Source: Dipteris shenzhenensis (Eukaryota > Polypodiophyta > Polypodiopsida > Gleicheniales). Taken from it: 64,000 nucleotides of DNA. The first letter of the stretch is position 1; each line of letters starts with the position of its first letter. The stretch lies in the NCBI GenBank assembly GCA_047967505.1, contig CM106540.1; one strand, given 5' to 3'. The translations under genes and the position numbers were made by a program. Of the stretch, positions 31,987 through 43,610 are shown in pieces. A model generated the notes under the pieces. It searched no databases. It was not told the origin of the DNA and was given only the letters and a program-made list of their open reading frames with translations.

Positions 31987-32064
31987 CTTCACGGGTGGAG
32001 CAGCTCCCCATTGAATGCTATCTTCCAACAGGTAAGCAGCTGCAGCAGTTCCAATCAGTGTTGC
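31987..32064 (-). CDS. SEC5: SEC5 exon (window exon 5)
   Basis: 26 codons, phase 0. Contains SIQWGAAPPVK, a signature stretch of plant SEC5. Acceptor cttctgcag; the donor gtcatc is weak after a strong exon end (gtgaag), worth noting as a possible inefficient splice site. Confidence 0.87.
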
Positions 32065-32175
32065 CTGCAGAAGTAGCCAATTCCACAGAAGAGTGCATAA
32101 TATCAAATTGAATGCTCAGTTCTAGTCTGGTCTGTGCTTGAGCTAAAGGTGGCATATGATGAGCAGTCATCTTAC

Positions 32176-32281
32176 CTTGATACGAGTGTACTGGCCCAGA
32201 ATGCTTTCTTCTGATGCAGAAAAAGCATCCACCACTTTATCTGCCATACTGGAGCCCCCATCTTCAACTGTCTTGCCTTTG
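32176..32281 (-). CDS. SEC5: SEC5 exon (window exon 4)
   Basis: 106 bp. Its first base completes a codon begun in exon 3, 20.8 kb away, and the remaining 35 codons run to a phase-0 donor (gtaaga). Encodes MADKVVDAFSASEESILGQY and TRIK, matching the SEC5 region between the SNIGYCK-type motif and the QWGAAP motif. Acceptor ctgttcag. Confidence 0.87.
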
Positions 32282-32439
32282 CTGAACAGTACAACAAAAA
32301 AATATTTAATGATGCTAGGATTTGATTTAAAACTTGGTCTAGACCAACTCCTAGATTTTCAAGTATAGAAATCAGATCTATAAACCCATCAAGAATGAAA
32401 CCCCACATGCCTTCTACCTCATCCCCCACCCCTTTTTTT

Positions 32440-33219
32440 TTTTAAGTATTAGCAGATGAAAGTGTTTGTCCTAAATGCTGCCCATAGTTTCCAGGAAAAT
32501 GTATGCATGCAGGCAGTCCTAATCTCAATCAATCATTCAACAATATATACCATTCCATTCCCAGATGGGAGTTAAGGTATTATACCATGTACCATATAAC
32601 TTAATACTCAAAACGTTAACTTGGTAATTATTCCATATGGTATTTTCCATTCATTATTGATCCGTATATGATTTTGATTATGCCAACAATACAATTACCT
32701 TGCTGAAGGCTCTCGACTTTCCAAGCTATGCTGGATCATCTAATATAAAGCCTACCACAAATTCAGCAAGAACTACAATATAGACGAAAAACCTTAGCAT
32801 CTCTGCAAAGCTTCAAACCAATAGCTTTGTTGTACAAATTAAAAAAATTCTAGGAACTGATGATGTGTCTTAGACTCTTAGACACGTAATCACTTCCTAA
32901 AAGTCGGGAATGGGTGCATAAACACATATCCACTCTAACAATAACATTGCATATACATTTACAGAATGAACATTACCTTCCCTTCATCTGTTTTTACAAA
33001 GAGGAACATCAACATGTATTTTCCTATTATATCAACCCGAAACGTCTGAGGAATGTTATATTTGACGAAGCTTCATGGAGATTCCTTCATTGTCAAACAA
33101 ACTTGACTTTTTCATGCATGGACACAGCAGTTAACATCAGTCCCCTTTCTGTTTTAAAGAGATCCTTAATCCAGCAACCATCACTACTTTTTCTGCTCAC
33201 TATGGAAGATCATTCTCAA
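32440..33219. other. Intronic AT-rich sequence, no gene seen
   Basis: No coding or element end recognised. A plus-strand open frame near 32914 begins in unrecognised sequence and runs into the LINE relic that follows. Confidence 0.35.
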
Positions 33220-34250
33220 ATTTTGCCTCTTGAAATGCACACTGCGGACAGGTTATTCAAGGATGCTGAATCAAGGAGACAGATTTTGTTATTGAACCTC
33301 AGGGGCAGATGCTGAGCCAAGGAGGATTTGGCATTTACTTCTTGCTTATGAAGCATGGTATGGGATGGCATTACACATGTCCTATTTGGTTGGTTCAGGA
33401 ATTCAACGTCAGGCAGTGGCTTGCCTTTCTATATCGATTCATGTATAGTCTCTACAGAGTGTCACTAGAAATCTTTGACAAGGGGCCACTCCTTTGACCC
33501 ATAGATTTTTCTTGATTTCGGCCCCCAGAGGACGGTAATACATTCTTTTTCATCTCTCAGGTAGCAAATGAGGACCTGAAAAGGAAAATTGAGGGCCTAG
33601 CATCAAGCCTAGAGGCCCTTCAGCTGAAGGACAGGATCTAAGGGCAGACCCAATCCTACTAGATCACAAAACCATGGAGTTGCTGAAGGATGAGAATTCA
33701 GCACTTAAAAGTTTGCTTGCAAGAAATCAGAACCAACCATGGACAAGCCTTGCAGGAATCAAAGAAAATGGAGGCCAAAATGCAGTTCTCTTCCACTCCA
33801 ATCCGTAGGCGCACATCATGGTCACAGGTACAAATGAGCATGCCCGATATATGTGCATCTGACTCAAGAAACCCCCGATCAGGGATGCACATACGGAGGA
33901 GTACATGGATCAGGAGTAGTGGCAGTTCTCTTCCAGTCCCATCTATTAGCGCACATCGTGGTCACAGGTACAAATGAGCATGCCTGATATATGTGGATCC
34001 GACTCAAGAGTTCCCCGATCAAGGATGTATATTTTGTAGCATGCTACTTGCCTCCACAGAGATCAGATTATGCTAGGACTGCCTCAGGAAGAGGACAGAC
34101 ATCCCCTTTCCTAGTACTGTATCTGGACATTCAGAGATACAGACAGTTGGGGGGAAGGTCCTACTTGTCAGGGACTTCAATGCCAGGACCAAAGATACAC
34201 AAGTAGAGATCCTAGACTTTCAGGGAGATGCCATAGCACTATGTATATTT
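33220..34250 (+). pseudogene. Plus-strand L2-type LINE fragment with endonuclease
   Basis: Scattered frames: RQILLLNLRGR, a helical ORF1-like part (LKRKIEGLASSLEALQLKD near 33580; MELLKDENSALKSLLARNQ near 33675), then endonuclease pieces (VYFVACYLPPQRSDYAR; QTSPFLVLYLDIQRY; VRDFNART-like near 34180). It has an internal tandem duplication (33782-33893 and 33922-34031). The catalytic region is related to 28496-28777. Confidence 0.6.
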
Positions 34251-36600
34251 AGGAAATTTTCGTCCCAAGGGGACACGATCGGCTTCTTATACTACGAGGT
34301 TTCAAGTTTAGTTACCAAGCTTTGACTGGCAGCAATGGACATGAAAGTTCAAGAAATGGAAAGAGCTAGTGATGTAAAAAAGGTACTGCAAAAATACAAG
34401 ACATATCCTGTCAGAGTCGTGCTTACATGGTCCAGGTGAATAACTTAATAAACTTGGAATTTTAGAGCTTTCATAATTCCGCATAAAAATACCAGAACTT
34501 TAGATGCATTCATACCACATACATCCACATAGCAACACAAGATAAAAGAGATAGAGACAGTGCACCGGCACCCAACTAGGTGAGAATGAGGCCGCTCCCC
34601 CAACTGGGTAAACCCAATTGTATTTTTTTTAATTCAATGATGCTTAGCCTCACTACAATGGTAGTACAGATCTTCGGACAAAACCCTATCTGGGAAATCC
34701 AGAGTTCTAGACCAAGACTCAAATATAGAACTATCACAATCATCTTCCTTTCCAAACTGTGACTCAGATATACACATGATTGAGTATCATCCAAGAAAGT
34801 AACCACGGGCAGCCTCTGACCGGGTACCAAGTGGACAAAGCCACAGAAATGGTCTTGGTCTCCTCCTTATCGCCTAAACACAGGAAACTCATGTTCTACC
34901 CGTTAGGGTTAGTATAGAAACCTTAGACTCTGGAAATGTCAATCTTTCAACACAAGCAAAACCCTGAGTGTCTAAAAATAGAGATAAAATCAAGCACCTT
35001 CAAGATCAACCAAAAGCGAAAAAAGATTTTGAAACAAGGGAAAAAGAAATAGCTCAGCCATCAATCACATCTTATAGAATAAAGGTTGGCTGCTAGAGAG
35101 AGAAGGTGCTGCTAGAGAGAGAAGGCACCTAGAGAGAAAAACGTCTGGAGAGTTATCTAGAGAGAGAAAGTATCTAGAGAGAAGACGTTTAGAGAGAGAA
35201 AGAACCTAGAGAGGAGGCGTCTAGACAGAGAAAGCTGATTGGGAGGCTGATCGGGTGGCTTGGCAAAGAGGGCTGATGGAGCAAGGCTAGGAAGCAAAGG
35301 GAGGAACAAGCAAGGATGATCTAGAAGTAAGGCAAGGCCCTTAATTTATAAAAGAGCTAGGGGAGAAAAAGCAAACTCAAAAGCTAGGGGTAGGAATACA
35401 AAAAGCTCTTACAAGAATAGGGAAAGCTTGGAGAAAAAGCCAAAAGTAGAAATTTGACTTTTTAATTTATACCACTTTAGCCATACACAATAATTAATTC
35501 ATCAAGGGACCAAGCACTCAATCAAACTTAAACCGCTTAAATGTAGCTCTAAACAACTCACAATTCTATCAAACTGGAACCATCTTTTACCTCTTGGAAA
35601 GCCCTAGAAACTAGTTATTCGGAGACTAGGTTTTGAGATCACTTCCAACTCACAAGACTGTAATCTAGATCTGTCCTCATTGACTAAGCATCATAGCCTA
35701 ACATACCAAGGCTCACCCCCAAAGCCATTCAAGGTGTTAGGAGTAGAACAATCGGATATGGAGAACCCTTGTGGATGTGCGAAGTGGCATCTATCTCGTA
35801 TGGCATGTTGGTAATTAAGTACCAGGTGGAGGGTCATCCGGTAAGATAGTTGTTCGACTCGTATGGACCATGTTGAAGATAAAGAGAGAGACCGTAGTGG
35901 GAGATGGTAGGACCATGGTGACTTTGTTATCGATGCAATATAAAACAAAATCTACCAATATTGTTTAAGGGTCTATGAGACTGAAGTAAGCCAGATACAA
36001 TAAAGCTAAGGGGTGGGCCACTAAAGCGGATAACCACACATAAGGCTGAAGTCTGAGAAGAGATAGAGAAAATACACCACGTTGCCTCTGCATGAGAGTA
36101 CACAAATAATTGTCTGTATGCGAACACCAAACAAGTAGTTAGAGGGAGATCCCTATCAGTGGGCCAGTTTTTGGTCATCTGATCATCAAAGTGATAGAAC
36201 CTATGTATGCTATTTGAGGAACCAACTCCACTAATTGCCTGAGAATCGAAGATATTTATCGGCGAACAATTGCTCTAGTGAGGGCTGGCTCCATCGTGGA
36301 GGGAACTTAGTAATAAGTGCTTCTATTGCTGAACCTAATTAGCTTATCTACGCCCCTCTCTCCTCCTATGATCTCCACGAGGTAGCTCATCGTCTAGCAA
36401 GTGCCACCATCACTCTAGCAATCTGTCACCCCAAGTCAATAATAAAGAGGAGATATATGTGATCCTCATGTGTAAGTCAACTCAAGGGCATCTGCCGTGT
36501 CATGCTCTGTAGGTCTCAACTGTGTTGTGTCCTGTAATGCCTCTAGACCAAGTCACCGGGGTGAAAGAAGTCTGTGATCGTCTTCCAGCTAGGCGCTAAC
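34251..36600. other. Intronic sequence with purine-rich tandem repeats
   Basis: No gene recognised. From 35088 to 35240 there are about seven irregular copies of ctagagagagaaagnnn (roughly 20-24 bp each). The flanking DNA may belong to an unrecognised LTR or other element. Short open frames lack known motifs. Confidence 0.4.
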
Positions 36601-36812
36601 AGATTCTCTTGGTCTTGGCTCTACAATCAAAGGAGTCGGATCTCTATGTCGCTGGGCCTCGAGTACAAAAGTCGCCACACACATCGTGAATCAGGATAGA
36701 CCAAGAATGCAAGACTGGTGCAAAATAGACAATAATGCTGTCCACAAATCTCATAGTATGTAGGGCATATAAATGCAAGTGCTCCTACATCATGTCCCAT
36801 AGAGTGCATATG

Positions 36813-37793
36813 CCTAGATGAATCCAAGAACATTCCCAAACTCATCCTCTAAAAACACAACATAGTGCAGTTTCAATCTCACGATAGTCAATCATAAGAT
36901 TTAAAACCATAAACTCCATCATGCATGGCAAGGACTAGCTACTGTGACATCCCCACTGACGTCATTAGCGCCCAATAGTGGGTGTAGACTTTAGTATAAA
37001 AATATGCTCTCACACATACAAATCCACACACCCACACATACTTGAGCATCTTTTTATACAAAGTCTTCGTACTAAGTTTCTGTCGGCACTCCGGAGATAA
37101 AGGGCAAACTCAGCCATGACGAAGGCTAGCACTAAAGGAGAAGGCTAATCAAAAAGTAGTCCAAAATCTCTTCATTCAAGCTACAACTACTTGTGAAGTC
37201 TAAACAATTTCATTTTAGTCTCTCCCAAACGAGCATCTAAATCTAGCTGATAGGGCAACGCACCATTTAAGATGGAAAGCATTATCACAATACCAGCAAG
37301 GACGAAAACTTCACAAGGTGAAATTTACATGTCCGCTAATACGGCAGAAGCATATACCTAGATGAATCCAGAAACATTACCAAACTCATCCTCTAAAAAC
37401 ACAACATAGTGCGGTTTCAATCTCACGATAGTCACTCATAAGATTGAAAACCATAAACTCCATCACGCATAGCAGGGACTAGCTACTATGACATCCCCAC
37501 TGACGTCATCAGCGCCCAACAATGGGTGTAGACTATAGTATAAAATTAAGCTCTCACACATACAAATCCACACACCCACACATACTTGAGAATCCTTTTA
37601 TACGAAGTCTTCATACTGAGTTTCTATCGGCACTCCGAAGGTGAAGGGCAAACTCAACCATGACGAAGGCTAGTACTAAAGGAGAAGGCTAATTAAAAAG
37701 TAGTCCAAAATCTCTTCATTGAAGCTACAACTGCTTGTGAAGTCTAAACGATTTCATTTTAGTCTCTCCCAAACGAGCATCTAAATTTAGTTG
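36813..37793. repeat. Direct duplication of about 440 bp
   Basis: Copy 1 is 36813-37252, copy 2 is 37357-37793, offset 544. Both include cctagatgaatcca, acatccccactgacgtcat and tctctcccaaacgagcatct. They differ by scattered substitutions and are separated by about 100 bp of unique sequence. Confidence 0.85.
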
Positions 37794-38030
37794 TATCTCA
37801 CGTGGGGTACCCTCTGCTCGTCTTGTCTCAACACATAGCCTGTGAGAGGATACTCGAAATTGCCCAATCAAAATCCTCAAGGCATGTGAGAGATAGATCC
37901 CATAGAGTGCATATATGTATCTCACGTGGGGAACCCTCTGTTCGTCTTGTCTCAACACATAGCCGGTAAGAGGATTTTCGAAATTGCCCAATCAAAACCC
38001 TCAAGGTATGTGAGAGATGGATCCGAGTAT
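37793..38030. repeat. Tandem duplication, 124-bp unit
   Basis: gtatctcacgtgggg at 37793 and 37917; both units share cgtcttgtctcaacacatag and gaaattgcccaatcaaaa. Confidence 0.85.
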
Positions 38031-39740
38031 GGCCATGGGAATGGATAAAACCCTCCTCCAAGATCTGCAAGCAGTTTTGCCAAAAGCTCGTCCGGTGCTA
38101 GCCAGGTCTTGTACGTGTGGAGCTATAGGAGGTCCTCTCTAATGACCTGGTTCACCTCATGAGAGGTGAGCCGAATGGATGAGGTCTCAACGGTAACTGA
38201 AATGGTGGAGTCGTAGGCATGTGAACCATTTGTGTGTCCAAGCGTACCACTCCTCTGCTCTTCCTCTACCTCTAATGCCATAGATGAGCTCAGGGCCAGC
38301 CAAGGTAGCCTGCACTGTATTGATGTAGTGATGCCGAAGTTCCTAACTTGTGAAGGTATGTGACGACTTAGAAGGATGCATCAGCCGTAGAGGGGTAGCT
38401 GCAAAATTTGCTAGTAGGATAGGGTGTGAGAGTGATGGCTTGCTACTAATCATCCATGCATAATGTAGAACATGTACTCTCTTGATACGAGACCGGTCCG
38501 CCTCAAATAGATCTGCCCTCTAGAAGGGACTACCACACATCTCAACTCGATGGACAAGAGAGTCAAATAGGAGAGACTTGGTACTGGGATTTTGAAAATG
38601 GGACTCAAAGCATCGATTCTTGAGTTTCGCAAGTGTGGCATATCCTCTTCTTAATTGCGCCTATATAGCTTCTCTCATCGTGAAGATCGGGCCTGAAAAG
38701 AGAACTCCCAAGTACGTATAAGATGCAACAATCTCAACTGCTGGTGCCCCATCTAAGGTTGGACTGCTCTTGATGGGCAGCTACCTGAGATGTGTTGAAT
38801 ATATCATAACCTTGGTTTTCCCAAGGTTGACCTTTCAGACCATGTGTCTCACAGAAAGTCTGAAGTGCCATTGGAGACCATCGGCTAAGGAGGCGAGTCA
38901 AACCACATCATGTGCATACACTAGAATCAAGATGAAAGATCCAACTGAGGGCGGGCCCACTACTCTACCTAGGTCATAATGAATAACTCAAGCTCATCAA
39001 TGTATAGGCCAAACAAGGTTGATGATAAAGGAAAACCTTGTTTGACCCCAATCCCGCTCATGATAAATGATGTCCCGACCTTATCCTGACTCATGTAGTC
39101 AATCAATGAGAGCTCTCAAATTGAAAATGTGGTTTACCGTCATGTGGTCTGTTGAAAAGCCTACCCACCCAATAACCATGAATCCCCGCGCTCTGCACAC
39201 TAATTGATCTAATTATAGATCTTGGACATGACATGCCCAATCATAATGGTCTTGCAGTTTTCCGAACTCATGCAACATTGCAATCCCCTACCTTACGGAT
39301 CGGGATGATGGTGTTACAGGTCTAAGTGTGAGAAACCAATGCAAACCACTTTGTTAAATAGCTTTGCTAAGATCGGGTCTAGGGTACTAGGTTGGGGGGA
39401 GGAAAGTCATAGAGTGTGTGTGTCATATATATGCCACATGTTGGGTCAATAAAAAGATGGGAACCTCCAATCAAGAAACTTTTGCTAGAAATCCTTGAGG
39501 AGTTATGGATTGAGGTTTGTGAGAGGCCAAAAAGAGAGATATCTAAAGGTTTGCGACAGGCTAAAATTTTCGTATGAGACCAACAGAGAGTGTGCCCCTA
39601 AAGGTATAGCAAATTCCTATCATCTAGTGCTCAAATGGAGTAGCAAAACAGCATAGATACTAGAATTCCAAGGTGCATACATCCATTTTAGACTGAGTGC
39701 CTATTAAAACCTCTGATAGTACTTTTTCACACACACACAC

Positions 39741-39944
39741 TGAAGGGCCTGAAGGGGGAAGAAGAGCAAGAGGGAGAGAGTGTGAGAGAGAGAGAGAAGA
39801 CTCAAGTGTGCGGGTGTGAAGTGATGAGCCACACCACAAACTCATTAGTTTTATTAGGATTAGGTTTTACCCTATGACTGTCTTAAGACAGTCATAGATG
39901 TCTTATCTTTAATAAAGGGGTGGCAATGTGCCTTTACCCCAACA
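39741..39944 (-). repeat. 3' LTR of Copia-2
   Basis: 204 bp; includes the perfect 24-bp palindrome at 39873-39896. The adjacent cctcccacct (39945-39954) is the complement of the polypurine tract. Confidence 0.93.
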
Positions 39945-40043
39945 ACCTCCCACCTAAAGGCCAATGTGCCTAAAGGGGAGAAAAGAATAAAAATTACAGC
40001 AATATACAGTTACTGTATACAAGACCATAAAATAAGAATGGTC

Positions 40044-40961
40044 TTATCCTAATCCCATGATGTGGCGGCAATGTGCAAACCGCTCTGTAGGCAAGCTCTT
40101 AGTGAGCGCAATATCCGGACGAGTGGCAACCATGGCATACATCAAAGATCCAACTGCAGATGCACACGGAACCTTGGCCATTTCAGCCTTATCATCATCT
40201 GATCTGGGGCTGTCCTTACTGCTGAGTTTTAAATGTGGAGGCAACGGGGTACTAATAGACTTCCCCCCCTCCATTTTAAAGCGCTGCAGTACTTTGTCAA
40301 TGTACTCTTTCTGTGACAGAAACAAAAGTCCCTTGGACCTGTCACGAGTAATCCGCATGCCAAGAATATGATTTGCATCACCCAAGTCTTTCATGTCAAA
40401 AGACTTATGCAGTTGTTTCTTCAAAGCACTAATCTCATGCTGAGATTTACTGGCAATAAGCATGTCATCCACATATAGAATGAGTAGCATCAAACTGCCA
40501 TCCTTTGCCCGTTTGGTGTACAAGCAATGATCGGTCTCACACCTATGATACCCTTGGGACTGCATGAAGGCATCAAACTTCTTGTACCATTCTCTTGGCG
40601 CTTGCTTGAGTCCATACAAGCTCCTCTTGAGCTTACACACAAGCTGCTCTTTCCCTTTAACAGCATATCCCTCTGGCTGACTCATATAGATCTCATCATG
40701 GAGATCTCCGTGAAGAAAGGCTGTCTTCACATCCATCTGACATAAATCCATGTCGTCATGAGCAACAAGAGCTAACACTGCTCTCAAAGTAGTCATCTTG
40801 ACTACAGGGGAAAAGATCTCATCAAAGTCAATGCCCTTCTCCTGCTTAAATCCCTTGGCAACCAATCTGGCCTTATACCTCGGTAAAGCATTTGAATCCA
40901 CTTTCACTTTATAAACCCACTTGCATGGCAAAACCTTTCTGCCTGCAGGTAGCTGCACCAA
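40044..40961 (-). pseudogene. Copia-2 reverse transcriptase with RNase H deleted
   Basis: Minus strand. Includes QMDVKTAFLHGDL and LYVDDMLIAS as in Copia-1. After TRPDIA it jumps straight to LTKSLPTERFAHCRH. Compared with Copia-1, positions 26883-27410 (528 bp, 176 codons) are missing, in frame. This removes the catalytic part of RNase H. Upstream, a TGG to TAG change at 40962-40964 separates it from the integrase part. Confidence 0.92.
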
Positions 40962-40964
40962 GTC

Positions 40965-42265
40965 CTATGTATCATTTTGAAGTAGGGAGTCCATTTCTGA
41001 CTGCATGGCTTTCTCCCACTTCTTTTTCTCTGTTCTTCCCATAGCTTCCTTGAAGCTGGAAGGCTCACCACAATCTGTCAGCATGATAAAATCAGCCACA
41101 TTATTGGCTCCTGGAACAAACCTGGCAGGAGACCATTGTACACGGGTGCTCCTCCTAACAAAATGTTCCGGATTAGGCTGCTGTCCAGCCTGTTCTTCAT
41201 GCATGACGGGTGGCTGTACCACCATATCTGGATGTTCTACAGCCCCATCTGCTGGAATATCCAGTGGCGCATCATTGGCAAAATTATCTGGCTGATTTTC
41301 AGCCTGTATACCCTCTTGAACAGGGTTATCTGCAGCAGCCTGCTGCTGCAGATAAATGGGCATTCTTTGCTGTCCAACATCATCATAAATAACCCTCCTG
41401 TAATCCACAGGTTGCACGGGTTCCTTGTGTACACTATCCTCTTTAAAGATGACATCATTGCTGCGTATAATCTTCCGTTTAACGGGATCCCATAACATGT
41501 ACCCCATTTCACCTTCGTCACCATAACCCATAAAGATGCATCTGATAGACTTTGGATCAAGTTTGGTGCGCAGTTCTTTGCGTACATGAGCAAAGCACTC
41601 GCAGCCAAATACACGTAAGTGCTTATATGAAGGTGGCTTGCCAGACCACACCTCCTCTGGCACTTTCAACTCCAAAGCCTTGTTTGGCGACCTGTTAATA
41701 ATGTGAACTGCTGTTTGCACGGCTTCTGCCCAAAAGCCATGGGGTAATGCAGCATAAGACAACATACATCGAACCTTCTCCTGAATAGTTCGATTCATCC
41801 GCTCACTTACACCATTTTGAGATGCATTATGAGGGGCTGTGAGTTCCTGTTTGATGCCCTTAGCTTGGCAAAACTGCACAAAAGCATGTGACACATACTC
41901 ACCCCCATTATCGGATCTGAGGCATTTCAGCCTACGACCTGTCCGATTCTCAACCTGAGCGACAAACTTCTTGAAAGCATCTAAGGCATCGCCCTTATGC
42001 TTCAAGAAATAGACCCACACTTTGTGTGTGGCATCATCAATGAAAGTAATAAAATATTTTGCACCCCCTAGTGATAACTGTGGCATCTCACACAAATCAC
42101 TAGATCAAGCGGTGCTCTATTCTGGGGAGTTCTCCTCTTATGAGGAGTCACAGAATGCTTGCCAAATATGCAATGATCACAAGTAGGCAAATCTGAAAAA
42201 GAAAGAGACGGCAGATAACCCAAACGTGACAGTTCTTGCATTCCTTTAACAGACATGTGTCCCAA
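40965..42265 (-). pseudogene. Copia-2 integrase region
   Basis: Minus strand. Integrase zinc part (CDHCIFGK) in 42265-42068, then a 7-bp deletion near 42105 relative to Copia-1, then the core with RSDNGGEY and GVSERMNRTIQ in 42095-40965. Catalytic residues are present but the frame is interrupted upstream and ends at a nonsense codon. Confidence 0.92.
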
Positions 42266-42274
42266 CCGGCTATG

Positions 42275-43610
42275 TCACAATGAAACCTTTGGCAGCTCGG
42301 TTATGGCAACAACCTGATTACCCACACTGGAAACATACAGAGGGTACAAGGTATCACTCTTAAAACCCTCAACCACTACAGCCTGGCCATCAGTAATCAC
42401 CCATTTGGAATCCCCAAATGTGGTGTGGTAACCACTGTCATCCAACAAGCCAGTGCTAATCAGATTTTTCTTGATTTGCGGCACATGGCGGACACCATCA
42501 AGCATGAATATGCGTCCATCAGGAAATACTATCTGTATACTGCCAATCCCTGCAATCTGACATGCATAGTTGTTCCCAAGATGAACAACTCCAGAAGTAC
42601 CTGTGTAGGAAGTAAACCACTCCCTATGAGGAGTAACATGAAAAGAAGCACCTGAGTCCAAGAGCCAGGTGTGCATGTCATGGCCATCAATAACCAAAGC
42701 ATGTGCTATTACAGCAGAAGAGCATAAAACATCATGTATGTCACTGTCACTGTCCTCTGCTGCAACATTCACTGCATCCAAGTCATCTGCCGTGGCCTTG
42801 CCTTTGCCTTTGCTTGCATTGCCTGCATCCTTTGTTTCAGCCTTCTTGACTTTCTGATCCCGTATGAACTTGAAGCACTTAGACTTCACATGTCCCTTCT
42901 TGCCACAATAAAAGCATTCAATATCCTTTTTGCCACGGGACTGACTGCGGGATTTGGACTTACTAGCAGATCTCCCCTTCTGCTGAGTCCTGCCTCTATC
43001 CTGTAGCTGCAAGGCATTTGAAGACTTGCTGCTCGCATTATTCTTCCTGCTCATCTCCTCCATAAGGAGAGAGCTCTCTACATCAGCATAAATAAGAGTG
43101 ACATTCGAATTTGACAGGGTGGTCTTGAAAGTGTCCCAACTCTCAGGGAGGGTACACAGCAAGAAAGTAGCCTTGAACTCCTCATCAAGATTCAATCCCT
43201 GTGCAATCAGCTGTGTAAAGATGGCATTGAACTCACTCAAGTGTGAGGTCATAGCTGTACCTTCCTTCATGCGAAGATCAACCAGCTTCTTCAACCTTAC
43301 TGGCTGAGCTCTTTTGGGCATACAATTCTTCTAGCCTTTGCCATAGACCATAAGAGGTCTTTTCAGCCTGAACATTGAACACAAGAGTGTCAGAAATAGT
43401 GAGCATGATGGCTGCCCTTGCGGACAAATCAAGCTCTTCCCAGTCATCAGCTACCATGTCAGATGGCTTGACACCCTTCACCCTTATGGGCTTAGAAATC
43501 TTCTTTAACAGAAGTACATTCAAGCACTGTTCTGCCCATAATGCATAATTGTGTGCTCCTTCCAGTTTCTTTATGTTCAGAATTGAAGATTCACTTCCCC
43601 CTGATGCCAT
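42275..43610 (-). pseudogene. Copia-2 gag, knuckle and protease region
   Basis: Minus strand from the ATG at 43610 (MASGGSESS). An 8-bp deletion near 43290 shifts the frame. The shifted frame then carries the rest of gag, knuckle CFYCGKKGHVKSKC (Gly retained, unlike Copia-1), protease LLDSGASFH and pre-integrase. It ends at TGG to TGA (42275-42277). Confidence 0.92.

Larger units (their letters stand above)
36600..39400 (-). mobile_element. Degenerate L2 LINE, RT to C-terminus
   Basis: The plus-strand text from 38640 to 39380 parallels 20000-20900 closely (for example ataaccttggttttcccaag versus gaccttggttttacccagg). It is therefore a minus-strand copy of the same LINE: RT at about 39380-38990, thumb 38900-38640, C-terminal region 38640-37800. 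Stops are frequent. Two local duplications lie in its tail (36813-37252 with 37357-37793; 37793-37916 with 37917-38030). Confidence 0.65.
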
